DNA of 22,923 nt from an uncultured bacterium (GTDB lineage: Bacteria > Bacteroidota > Bacteroidia > Chitinophagales > CAIOSU01): assembly GCA_903861055.1 (NCBI GenBank), contig CAIOSU010000531.1, positions 1 through 22,923 of the forward strand, written 5' to 3'. Shown piece after piece: positions 16,508-22,779 of this stretch (its first letter is position 1; each line of letters opens with the position of its first letter). The notes beneath the pieces are model-generated. The model saw only the letters and a program-made list of their open reading frames with translations. It was not told the DNA's origin and searched no databases. Both the position numbers and the translations under genes were made by a program.

Positions 16508-18103
16508 ATGAAGATAGAAGAAGAGATTGTTAAAAGGCGCACTTTTGCCATTATAAGCCACCCCGATGCGGGTAAAACTACCCTTACAGAGAAATTTCTG
16601 CTGTTTGGTGGCGCTATACAAACGGCTGGTGCGGTTAAAAGCAACAAGATAAAGAAGAGTGCCACATCTGACTTTATGGATATTGAGCGCCAAAGGGGTA
16701 TCTCGGTGGCAACTTCGGTTATGTCGTTTGAGTACAACGACGTGTTGGTAAACCTTTTGGATACCCCCGGTCACAAAGATTTTGCCGAAGATACCTACCG
16801 AACCCTTACCGCCGTGGATAGTGTTATCCTAGTAGTTGACTGTGCCAAAGGCGTGGAAGAGCAAACGAAAAAGTTGATGGAGGTGTGCCGCATGCGCGAT
16901 ACGCCAGTTATTATATTCATCAACAAACTCGATAGGGAAGGTAAAGACCCGTTTGATTTGCTGGATGAGTTAGAGGAAACCTTGAACATTAAGGTGCGCC
17001 CATTGAGCTGGCCTATAAGCATGGGCCAGAGTTTTAAGGGTGTATATAACCTATATGACCATAGTTTGAACTTGTTTACACCGGGCCAACAGCGCCTTAC
17101 CGACGACAACATAAACATCAGTGACCTTAACGACCCGTTGGTAGATAAATTGGTTGACAAGCGCTATGCCGACCAATTACGCGATGATGCAGAATTGCTC
17201 GATGGTGTGTACGATCCATTTGATATGGAGCAGTATCGCACGGGGCAATTGGCGCCTGTGTTTTTTGGCAGTGCCATTAATAATTTTGGTGTGAAGGAAT
17301 TGTTGGAGACTTTCATCCAAATTGCCCCGACGCCTCGCCCACGCGAAACCGACCAACGATACATTAAGCCAGAGGAGAACAAATTTACGGGCTTCATTTT
17401 TAAAATACATGCCAATCTTGACCCGAAGCACCGCGATAGGATTGCCTTTTTGCGGGTAACAAGTGGCAAATTTGAGCGTAACAAATTCTTTTATCACAGT
17501 AGATTGGACAAGAAGGTTCGATTTAACAGTCCATTCAGCTTTTTGGCGCAAGCCAAAAACGTCGTTGATGAGGCCTATCCTGGTGATGTAATCGGTTTGT
17601 ATGATACTGGAAATTTTAAAATTGGCGATACCCTAACCGAAGGCGAGCAGCTGCAGTTTAGGGGCATACCCAGCTTCTCTCCCGAGATATTTAAAGAAGT
17701 GCAGAATCTTGATCCAATGAAGACCAAACAATTGGAGAAAGGGCTACAACAGCTTACTGACGAAGGCGTGGCTCAGTTATTTGTACATGAAATGGGCCAG
17801 AAGAAAGTGATTGGCACTGTGGGTGAGCTTCAGTTTGACGTTATCCAGTATCGTTTGCAACACGAGTATGGTGCCAGTTGCCGTTTCAATCACGTTTCGT
17901 TTTTCAAGGCTTGTTGGATAACCGCTACCGACCCGCTAAAACTGAACGAATTTATGCGCCGCAAATCGGAGTATGTGTTTGAGGATAAAGACGGCAATGC
18001 GGTGTTTATGGCTGAATCGGCATGGATACTAAATGTGATGAAACAAGATTTCCCGGGCGTTACCTTCCACACTACCAGCGAGTTTAAGACGGAAATGGCT
18101 TAA
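16508..18103 (+). CDS. prfC: peptide chain release factor 3
   Basis: The 531-residue translational GTPase RF3 recycles RF1/RF2 from the ribosome after peptide release. The GTPase motifs are complete: P-loop SHPDAGKTT (residues 17-25), switch I with RGISVATS (63-70), DTPGHKDF (85-92) and NKLDRE. The RF3-specific GGAIQTAGAVK segment follows the P-loop. The C-terminal half has the RF3 domains with VGELQFDVIQYRL and the final F-x-TTSEF. The length matches the family. The frame is open upstream to 16424, but those codons cover a repeat array and the promoter. ATG 16508 gives MKIEEEIVKRRTFAIISHPDAGK-type N-termini normal for RF3. The gene is transcribed alone, from the TATCTTTG box, and faces a convergent hydrolase gene. 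Confidence 0.97.
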   Translation: MKIEEEIVKRRTFAIISHPDAGKTTLTEKFLLFGGAIQTAGAVKSNKIKKSATSDFMDIERQRGISVATSVMSFEYNDVLVNLLDTPGHKDFAEDTYRTLTAVDSVILVVDCAKGVEEQTKKLMEVCRMRDTPVIIFINKLDREGKDPFDLLDELEETLNIKVRPLSWPISMGQSFKGVYNLYDHSLNLFTPGQQRLTDDNINISDLNDPLVDKLVDKRYADQLRDDAELLDGVYDPFDMEQYRTGQLAPVFFGSAINNFGVKELLETFIQIAPTPRPRETDQRYIKPEENKFTGFIFKIHANLDPKHRDRIAFLRVTSGKFERNKFFYHSRLDKKVRFNSPFSFLAQAKNVVDEAYPGDVIGLYDTGNFKIGDTLTEGEQLQFRGIPSFSPEIFKEVQNLDPMKTKQLEKGLQQLTDEGVAQLFVHEMGQKKVIGTVGELQFDVIQYRLQHEYGASCRFNHVSFFKACWITATDPLKLNEFMRRKSEYVFEDKDGNAVFMAESAWILNVMKQDFPGVTFHTTSEFKTEMA

Positions 18104-18119
18104 GTATTTAAGATTTTTT

Positions 18120-18204
18120 GACGTACGATTTACGATTGAGAAGTGGGAGTATGACCTTTAACTTCATTTGTCATTTGTCATTCGTCATTCGTAAATCGTA
18201 CTTC
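18120..18204. repeat. 21-bp inverted repeat between convergent genes
   Basis: The arms 18120-18140 and 18184-18204 are complementary at 18 of 21 positions, around the core GTACGATTTACGA. They are separated by 43 bases. The right arm ends 5 bases before the stop codon of the hydrolase on the minus strand, and the left arm begins 16 bases after the prfC stop. The position suits a bidirectional transcription end, but there is no tight loop. On the plus strand a TTTTTT run (18114-18119) precedes the left arm, which places it on the exit side for minus-strand transcripts. Confidence 0.6.
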
Positions 18205-18206
18205 GT
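18165..18206 (+). repeat. period-7 array, six heptamers (CATTTGT/CATTCGT)
   Basis: Six units are in exact 7-base register from 18165: CATTTGT twice, then CATTCGT twice, then two that drift (AAATCGT and ACTTCGT). The drifted units form part of the right arm of the inverted repeat. This is the only array here that sits between convergent genes. Confidence 0.75.
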
Positions 18207-18208
18207 AC

Positions 18209-19138
18209 TTATAAAGTGGCTCTCAACAAAAAGGCCCTAGTATCCTCAGCTGTTTTTGCCGGTATTTCTTCCATAGGTACATGCCCAACACCAGGGTACA
18301 CGATTAGTTCTGATTTAGGTATTTCTTTATCGAACAGTTTGCCGTGCTCAAGTGGTATCCACTTATCATCTTCGCCCCAAAGAATTAAGGTAGGGGTGTT
18401 TATCTCCGGAATGCGCTCTGTTTGGTATTGGAAGGTGGTATTTGCGCGCGCTACAAAAGCTTCTCTATTTCCATCGCGGAGCGTAAAATTGTAGTATCTA
18501 TCTACTAGCTCATCGGTTATCAAGTCATCATTGCCATATACATCCTCAATACTTTTTCGGATCATGAATTTTGGGGTGATGTAAGCGAATACGTCCTTCA
18601 CCACCGGTATTCGGGCCAGTTTAAAAACGAAAGGTATTTGGCGATCTAAGCTATACCCCGCAGCATCAATAAGCACTAATTTTTTTACTTGCTTTGGGTA
18701 GGTTAAGGCATAGTTCCAAGCTATTTGACCACCAAGCGAGTTGCCAGCAAGGTGAAACTCGTAAATCCCTATTTTATCCATAAACCGGTGCACAAAATCT
18801 ACGTAATACTTTATGCTGTAGTCGTTGGCTGGGTTTGGTCCGGTTAGTCCAAAGGCAGGCAAATCAAATGAAATGATTTTAAATTCTCCCTTCAGTTCGT
18901 TAGCCCAACCTTCCCAGGTATGCAAACTGGCTGCAGTGCCATGCAGTAATACTAATGGTGGTCCGTTGCCTTCAACCCTGTAATGAACCTGCATACCATC
19001 CACTTCAATAAATTTCGATTCGGTATTGGTGTATTTTGGGGTCAATTCGCTTACCGGAATATTGCAGCGTAGTTGAGTAAGTATTATGACTAACAACAAC
19101 GCAATGGTATAACCTAAGTACTTTAGCGCTTTCAACAT
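18209..19138 (-). CDS. membrane-anchored alpha/beta hydrolase
   Basis: This 309-residue protein has an N-terminal hydrophobic segment (residues ~7-23, YLGYTIALLLVIILTQL) followed by an alpha/beta-hydrolase fold. The catalytic triad is readable: nucleophile S134 in AGNSLGG, an acid in LWGEDDKW, and histidine in GVGHVPMEE. The oxyanion region is LLHGTAAS, and FDLPAFGLTGP is typical of the esterase/epoxide-hydrolase/dehalogenase-like group. The cysteine at 25 lacks a proper lipobox, so I call a membrane anchor and not a lipoprotein. The substrate is not identifiable. The frame is open up to 19207, but ATG 19138 begins directly before the anchor and is preferred. The small membrane protein gene lies 241 bases upstream on the same strand, too far to assume an operon. 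Confidence 0.9.
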   Translation of the reverse strand: MLKALKYLGYTIALLLVIILTQLRCNIPVSELTPKYTNTESKFIEVDGMQVHYRVEGNGPPLVLLHGTAASLHTWEGWANELKGEFKIISFDLPAFGLTGPNPANDYSIKYYVDFVHRFMDKIGIYEFHLAGNSLGGQIAWNYALTYPKQVKKLVLIDAAGYSLDRQIPFVFKLARIPVVKDVFAYITPKFMIRKSIEDVYGNDDLITDELVDRYYNFTLRDGNREAFVARANTTFQYQTERIPEINTPTLILWGEDDKWIPLEHGKLFDKEIPKSELIVYPGVGHVPMEEIPAKTAEDTRAFLLRATL

Positions 19139-19239
19139 AAGGGAGTTATTTATGATAATAATTTGGGTTGCTGAGTTTAAAAAAATAGACTCTGAAAATT
19201 TCGTCACCGATTCTTTACCTAATTTGCACTATTATTTTC

Positions 19240-19378
19240 TACATTTGTGCTTCGATAATGATTAGTCGCTTAATTTTTTAGTGGCTTTATACATAAAGAA
19301 TCATTTGGTTGCTTCGGCAGCCATTTGTTGCGCCTCGCTTGGTTTCGCCCTTTTTCCAAGTGAGGCGTTTTTATTTCT
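19240..19378 (+). ncRNA. candidate structured small RNA with C(UUCG)G hairpin and terminator
   Basis: There is no protein gene on the plus strand here, yet the stretch has the layout of an independent transcript. It opens with an exact -7 box TACATTTG (19240-19247). Three helices follow: AATGATT (19257-19263) with AATCATT (19299-19305); a 7-bp stem 19306-19312/19317-19323 capped by TTCG with C-G closure; and a 12-bp terminator stem followed by TTTTTATTT. The predicted RNA is about 120 bases. I recognise no known family such as 6S, SRP or tmRNA. Weak points: no TTG at the usual -33 spacing, and only a 7-codon ORF (ATG at 19258) inside. It lies opposite the spacer between two minus-strand genes. 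Confidence 0.5.
19331..19378 (+). terminator. strong intrinsic terminator on the plus strand
   Basis: CGCCTCGCTTGG (19331-19342) pairs with CCAAGTGAGGCG (19356-19367) in 12 bp including one G-T wobble. The loop is 13 bases, and TTTTTATTTCT follows directly. On the minus side the hairpin is followed by CAACAAATGG, so it should not terminate the minus-strand membrane protein gene. No plus-strand protein gene lies upstream for over 1 kb. Confidence 0.85.
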
Positions 19379-19379
19379 G

Positions 19380-19802
19380 CTAGTCAGCTTTTCTACTTAA
19401 CGCAGCCATTACTAAACTAATTACAGCACCAGCTACCAACGATATAACCAAATCTATTGGAAGTGAGTTGGAATATTCGTTTGGGTCCCAGCCAAGAAAA
19501 AATAGCACCAGCCTATTTATCATTTGCATAAGCACATAAATGCCACCACAAATAACGAGGGCACTTCGGAAATCATTGCTTGCGTTTTTCTTCTGGTAAT
19601 AGAAATTTAGTGTGGTATTCATCATTATCATAGATATTAGCACCAAGAGTATGCTCTGAAGCATTAAATTGGTTTGAGGTGCCATAAGCGAAAATACCAG
19701 CTTAACCACTCCTGCAAAGCAGCCACCAGCAAGTAAGTATGGCCAAATAGGTGCGGTTTCAATGGACTTAATCTCGCTGTCCAGTATCTCTTCTTTTTCC
19801 AA
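19380..19802 (-). CDS. small four-helix membrane protein, DUF4199-like
   Basis: The 140-residue protein has an acidic N-terminus and four hydrophobic segments at roughly 19-40, 46-64, 80-103 and 113-134. A charged loop (YYQKKNASNDFRSA) lies between the second and third. The layout and the Y-x-K-K-x-x-x-[ST]-x-x-F-x-x-A-L loop are reminiscent of Bacteroidota DUF4199 proteins, but the match is by eye and uncertain. The start is TTG at 19802: an in-frame TAA lies two codons upstream, and the next ATG would remove the first membrane helix. The function is unknown. It is divergent from the cytoplasmic hydrolase at 19952. Confidence 0.75.
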   Translation of the reverse strand: MEKEEILDSEIKSIETAPIWPYLLAGGCFAGVVKLVFSLMAPQTNLMLQSILLVLISMIMMNTTLNFYYQKKNASNDFRSALVICGGIYVLMQMINRLVLFFLGWDPNEYSNSLPIDLVISLVAGAVISLVMAALSRKAD

Positions 19803-19910
19803 CGGGTTTTATTTTTGGTTTGCTTATTAACGAGTATCTGGCTTGTAAATTTTCCATTTTAGCCGCTGCTTTAAATATACCATCTTTTGCAGTAAAAACG
19901 AGACACTTTT

Positions 19911-19945
19911 CTTGATAGTTGATACTCAAATCTTGATACTATCTT
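19911..19945 (+). repeat. period-7 promoter array (CTTGATA heptamers)
   Basis: Five heptamers are in exact register from 19911: CTTGATA, then GTTGATA, then the divergent CTCAAAT, then CTTGATA again, and finally CTATCTT, which merges into the -7 box. The array at 20911-20945 has the same order of conserved and divergent units with a different internal triplet. Confidence 0.8.
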
Positions 19946-19947
19946 TG
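19919..19947 (+). promoter_or_regulatory. promoter of the alpha/beta hydrolase gene, leaderless or nearly so
   Basis: TTG (19919-19921), an 18-base spacer and TATCTTTG (19940-19947) together form a full Bacteroidota-type promoter. Only four bases lie between the box and the ATG at 19952, so transcription should begin at or within a base or two of the start codon. Both promoter halves are made of heptamer-array units. Confidence 0.7.
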
Positions 19948-19951
19948 CGCC

Positions 19952-20806
19952 ATGAAAGTACGTAACCAAGCCGAAGTAGACCGCACTTTAAAGTGGGTGC
20001 AATATTTGTTTCGGTTTTTGGAAGCAGTATCCAAACCTTTAGCGGCTAAGTTTGCAGCCTATTGGTTCTTCAAACCTCTGCGCTACGATGCTCCCCGCAA
20101 AGAGGTAGCTGCCGCAAACGAAGCACAAAAATTTACTTTGATGGTAACGGGCGTGCCAATACAAGCATATGCTTGGGGTGAGGGTCCAGCGGTGGCATTT
20201 ATTCATGGGTGGAGCGGCCGTGGTACCCAATGCCGTGAGTTTATAGAACCTATTACCGAAGCAGGTTTCACACTGGTAGCGGTGGATGCAGAGGGACATG
20301 GAGGTTCGCCAGGTAAGGTTTCCGATATTACTCGTTTTAGTGGAGCAGTTAAAGCAATTAGTGAGCATTACAACGGGCAACTAGCGGGTGCTATAGGCCA
20401 TTCGCTTGGCGGTGCTGCCATATTGTTGGCCATTAAAGAAGGCTTGCATGTGCCACGCGCTGTGGTCATCAGCACCCCATCCATAGCAACCGATATACTC
20501 TCAGAGTTTTTACAGCGAGTAGGTGGCAGCCCACAAACGGGGGAGTATGTAAACCAGCTTATCAAAAAGCGCCATGGCCACACATTGGAAGAATTTAGTG
20601 CCTACCAATCGGCAAAGGAGCTACCCGCAGTGCCGGTATTATTGGCATACGACCGCACCGATACCGATGTGCCCTTTTACCATGCCCAACCGCTGTTGGA
20701 TACCCTGAAAGATGCACGATTGCTTACTACCGAAGGCTACAGCCATACCCGCATCCTCCGCAGCCCTGAGGTGATTAAGGAAACGGTAGCGTTTCTTTCA
20801 ATTTGA
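19952..20806 (+). CDS. cytoplasmic alpha/beta hydrolase
   Basis: This 284-residue protein is an alpha/beta-hydrolase with a readable triad: S151 in GHSLGG, D237 in DRTDTDVP and H265 in EGYSHTR. The oxyanion-hole region is FIHGWSGRG at ~83-91, and VDAEGHGGSPG at 111-121 is the usual loop after strand 4. There is no signal peptide. The first 60 residues form an amphipathic helical lead-in. The substrate cannot be predicted; esterase or lysophospholipase-like activity is typical for the family. The TGA stop codon (20804-20806) lies inside the first unit of a period-8 repeat. The gene is followed by 156 bases of repeats and then the acetyltransferase gene with its own promoter, so it is likely monocistronic. 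Confidence 0.9.
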   Translation: MKVRNQAEVDRTLKWVQYLFRFLEAVSKPLAAKFAAYWFFKPLRYDAPRKEVAAANEAQKFTLMVTGVPIQAYAWGEGPAVAFIHGWSGRGTQCREFIEPITEAGFTLVAVDAEGHGGSPGKVSDITRFSGAVKAISEHYNGQLAGAIGHSLGGAAILLAIKEGLHVPRAVVISTPSIATDILSEFLQRVGGSPQTGEYVNQLIKKRHGHTLEEFSAYQSAKELPAVPVLLAYDRTDTDVPFYHAQPLLDTLKDARLLTTEGYSHTRILRSPEVIKETVAFLSI

Positions 20807-20833
20807 AAATTTGGAAATGTGCTAATTTGAAAA
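20802..20833 (+). repeat. period-8 intergenic repeat (TTTG array), copy overlapping a stop codon
   Basis: TTTG or TGTG recurs at 20802, 20810, 20818 and 20826, exactly 8 bases apart. The third unit is TGTGCTAA, as in the copy at 916-955. The array supplies the TGA of the hydrolase gene. Confidence 0.75.
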
Positions 20834-20863
20834 GGCCAATTCATTGCAATTAGGAACTCGTAC

Positions 20864-20888
20864 CCATTCGAATACGCTCAGGGTGACA
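20864..20888 (-). repeat. dispersed CCTGAGCG / TTCGAA-type repeat
   Basis: On the minus strand this reads TGTCACCCTGAGCG followed by TATTCGAATGG. It resembles the widespread intergenic repeat of the form TGTCATCCTGAGCG-n-TCGAAGG that I know from Bacteroidota and other genomes. It lies between the period-8 repeat and the heptamer array. Confidence 0.5.
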
Positions 20889-20910
20889 TTACCCGAAACT
20901 CGCAACAAGT

Positions 20911-20945
20911 GTTGTGTTTTGTGTCTGAACTCTTGTGTCTATTTA
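20911..20945 (+). repeat. period-7 promoter array (CTTGTGT heptamers)
   Basis: Heptamers are in exact register from 20911: GTTGTGT, TTTGTGT, a divergent CTGAACT at 20925, then CTTGTGT, then CTATTTA. The -7 box TATCTTTG follows from 20947. Compared with 19911-19945, the array has one additional heptamer before the box. Confidence 0.8.
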
Positions 20946-20946
20946 A

Positions 20947-20954
20947 TATCTTTG
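20947..20954 (+). promoter_or_regulatory. -7 box of the acetyltransferase/aspartate kinase operon
   Basis: TATCTTTG exactly matches TAnnTTTG and lies 8 bases before the ATG at 20963, implying a leader of only a few bases. The best upstream TTTG (20918-20921) is 25 bases away, one heptamer more than in the neighbouring promoter at 19919-19947. The -33 spacing is therefore unusual. Confidence 0.6.
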
Positions 20955-20962
20955 ACGCCTAA

Positions 20963-21445
20963 ATGACTACTACAACCACAACCATAAGGCCTGCTTTTGC
21001 TGACGATGCCCCGGCTATTATGCAGCTCGTGCGCGATTTGGCGGAGTATGAAAAAGCACCCCATGAGGTGCTCGTGAACGAAAACGATTTGCTTCGGGAA
21101 GGCTTCGGTACCGACCCCGTATTTACGGTGCATGTAGCAGAGGTGGCGAATGAAGTGGTAGGCATGGCCTTGTTTTATAACGGTTATAGTACTTGGAAAG
21201 GCCGTATGGTATATTTGGAGGATTTAGTAGTAAAGCAAGAGCACCGCAACAATGGCATTGGAAAATTGTTACTAGAGTCGGTGTTTGAATATGCCAAATA
21301 TACTGGCGCAGCTTTGGTAAAGTGGCAAGTGTTGGATTGGAACGAGCCTGCCATAAAATTTTACAAACAGTATCCGGTTTCGTTTGACGGCGGGTGGTTA
21401 AACTGCCGCATCATGACAGAAGCAATGATAACTACAGAATCATAA
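20963..21445 (+). CDS. SSAT-like GNAT N-acetyltransferase
   Basis: The 160-residue GNAT enzyme transfers an acetyl group from acetyl-CoA to an amine. The acetyl-CoA pyrophosphate loop is HRNNGIGK (residues 94-101). YLEDLVV (84-90) and WNEPAIKFYK (126-135, with the likely general acid Y134) closely follow eukaryotic spermidine/spermine acetyltransferase and thialysine acetyltransferase (SSAT1/SSAT2), as does the N-terminal AEYEKAP-x-EV and ENDLLREGFG. This makes a polyamine or lysine-analogue amine the most likely acceptor, by inference. The TTTTTT run after Met is low complexity but the ATG is the first start after the promoter. The stop codon is 3 bases before the aspartate kinase ATG, so the two are almost certainly co-transcribed and probably translationally coupled. 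Confidence 0.92.
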   Translation: MTTTTTTIRPAFADDAPAIMQLVRDLAEYEKAPHEVLVNENDLLREGFGTDPVFTVHVAEVANEVVGMALFYNGYSTWKGRMVYLEDLVVKQEHRNNGIGKLLLESVFEYAKYTGAALVKWQVLDWNEPAIKFYKQYPVSFDGGWLNCRIMTEAMITTES

Positions 21446-21448
21446 ACC

Positions 21449-22732
21449 ATGCGTGTATTCAAATTTGGCGGTGCATCCATCAAAAACGCGGATGCCATCA
21501 GAAATGTGGCCGATATTGTAACCAACTACCAAAACGGTAAGCTGGTGCTGGTAGTGTCGGCATTGGGCAAAACTACCAATGCGCTAGAGTTAATAACCGA
21601 CGCGGTTTATAACAAGGAAGCCGAAAAGGCCGCCGAACTCATACAGCATTTGAAGGATGGCCACTTTGCCATTTTGAACGACTTGTTTGAAGATAAGCAG
21701 CACGTAGCTTTCCGCGATTTGGAGCAGTTCTTTGAGCGACTGTTCGATATACAACGCCTATACACGCTCAAGAGCATTACCATTGATGCGGGCTATGATT
21801 ACCTGTACGACCAGGTAGTATCTTTTGGCGAGCTAATGAGCACCAATATGGTGAGCAACTACCTGCGCTTGCGCGGTTTGCCCATCTATTGGTTGGATGT
21901 GCGCACCGTTATCAAAACCGATAGCCGCTACCGCGAAGGTGGGGTGCACTGGGAAGTGACCGAGCAGCTGATTAAAGCCAAACTGGAGCCGCTTATTGAT
22001 AGCCAATTAGTGATTACCCAAGGCTTTTTGGGCAGTACCGTGGAGAACCATACTACCACCCTTGGCCGCGAAGGCTCTGATTATACGGCGGCCATTATGG
22101 CCTTTTGCCTTAATGCCGAAGAACTGGTTATCTGGAAAGATGTGCCGGGTGTATTGAACGCCGACCCGCGCCAGTTTGCCGATGCCCGGTTGTTGAAGAA
22201 AATATCTTACCGCGAAGCGGTGGAGCTGGCCTACTATGGTGCAACGGTTATTCACCCTAAAACTATTAAACCGCTACAGAACAAGAACATTGTGTTGCGC
22301 GTACGCTCGTTTATACACCCTGAAGATGAGGGTACTGTTGTAAGCAACAATACCGACCACGATACCGAAATACCATCAATCATATACAAGCAAGACCAGG
22401 CTTTAGTGACACTTAGTACCAAGGACTTCTCTTTCATCATCGAAGAAAACCTGAGCCAAATCTTCCGCTTGTTTGCCGATTTTGGCGTGAAGGTAGGTTT
22501 GATGCAGAGCACCGCCATCAATTTTACCGTATGCATCAACCACGACAAAACCAAGTTGCCATCGCTATTGAAAGCCTTGGAACAACACTACAAAGTAGAA
22601 TGCACCGAAAACTTGGAGCTGGTAACCATTCGCCATTTCGATGCCGATACGCTTACCAAAGCCCTCAAAGGCAAAGAACCCATCATTAGCCAAGAAGGTA
22701 AGGTGATGGCCAGGTATGTGGTGGCAGGGTAG
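21449..22732 (+). CDS. aspartate kinase (aspartokinase), monofunctional
   Basis: The 427-residue enzyme phosphorylates L-aspartate, the first step toward lysine, threonine, methionine and diaminopimelate. Visible motifs are the N-terminal KFGGAS (residues 5-10, with Ala for the usual Thr of KFGGTS), VVSALGKTTN near 33-42, the nucleotide-site TLGREGSDYTAAIMA near 203-217, and VIWKDVPGVLNADPR near 226-240. The last ~120 residues form ACT-type regulatory domains, so feedback control by an end product is likely; which amino acid cannot be read. There is no homoserine dehydrogenase part, and the length suits a monofunctional enzyme. It follows the SSAT-like gene after 3 bases. The ATG at 21449 is fixed by the conserved N-terminal strand. 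Confidence 0.95.
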   Translation: MRVFKFGGASIKNADAIRNVADIVTNYQNGKLVLVVSALGKTTNALELITDAVYNKEAEKAAELIQHLKDGHFAILNDLFEDKQHVAFRDLEQFFERLFDIQRLYTLKSITIDAGYDYLYDQVVSFGELMSTNMVSNYLRLRGLPIYWLDVRTVIKTDSRYREGGVHWEVTEQLIKAKLEPLIDSQLVITQGFLGSTVENHTTTLGREGSDYTAAIMAFCLNAEELVIWKDVPGVLNADPRQFADARLLKKISYREAVELAYYGATVIHPKTIKPLQNKNIVLRVRSFIHPEDEGTVVSNNTDHDTEIPSIIYKQDQALVTLSTKDFSFIIEENLSQIFRLFADFGVKVGLMQSTAINFTVCINHDKTKLPSLLKALEQHYKVECTENLELVTIRHFDADTLTKALKGKEPIISQEGKVMARYVVAG

Positions 22733-22735
22733 TTG

Positions 22736-22754
22736 CGTATGATTTACGATTGAG
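22736..22754 (+). repeat. second copy of the GATTTACGATTGAG repeat
   Basis: This stretch matches the left arm of the inverted repeat at 18122-18140 with one mismatch (CGTATG for CGTACG), sharing GATTTACGATTGAG. It again lies just after the stop codon of a plus-strand gene that converges with a minus-strand gene. Confidence 0.65.
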
Positions 22755-22779
22755 GAAGGTAGGGAAAGAGATTTGGCAT

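Noticed and set aside
18165..18206. Possible CRISPR-like array
   Set aside because: Units are contiguous 7-mers without spacers, and no cas genes are present.
18209..19138. Lipoprotein signal in the first hydrolase (Cys at residue 25)
   Set aside because: The residues before the Cys (T-Q-L-R) do not fit a lipobox; a simple membrane anchor explains the segment.
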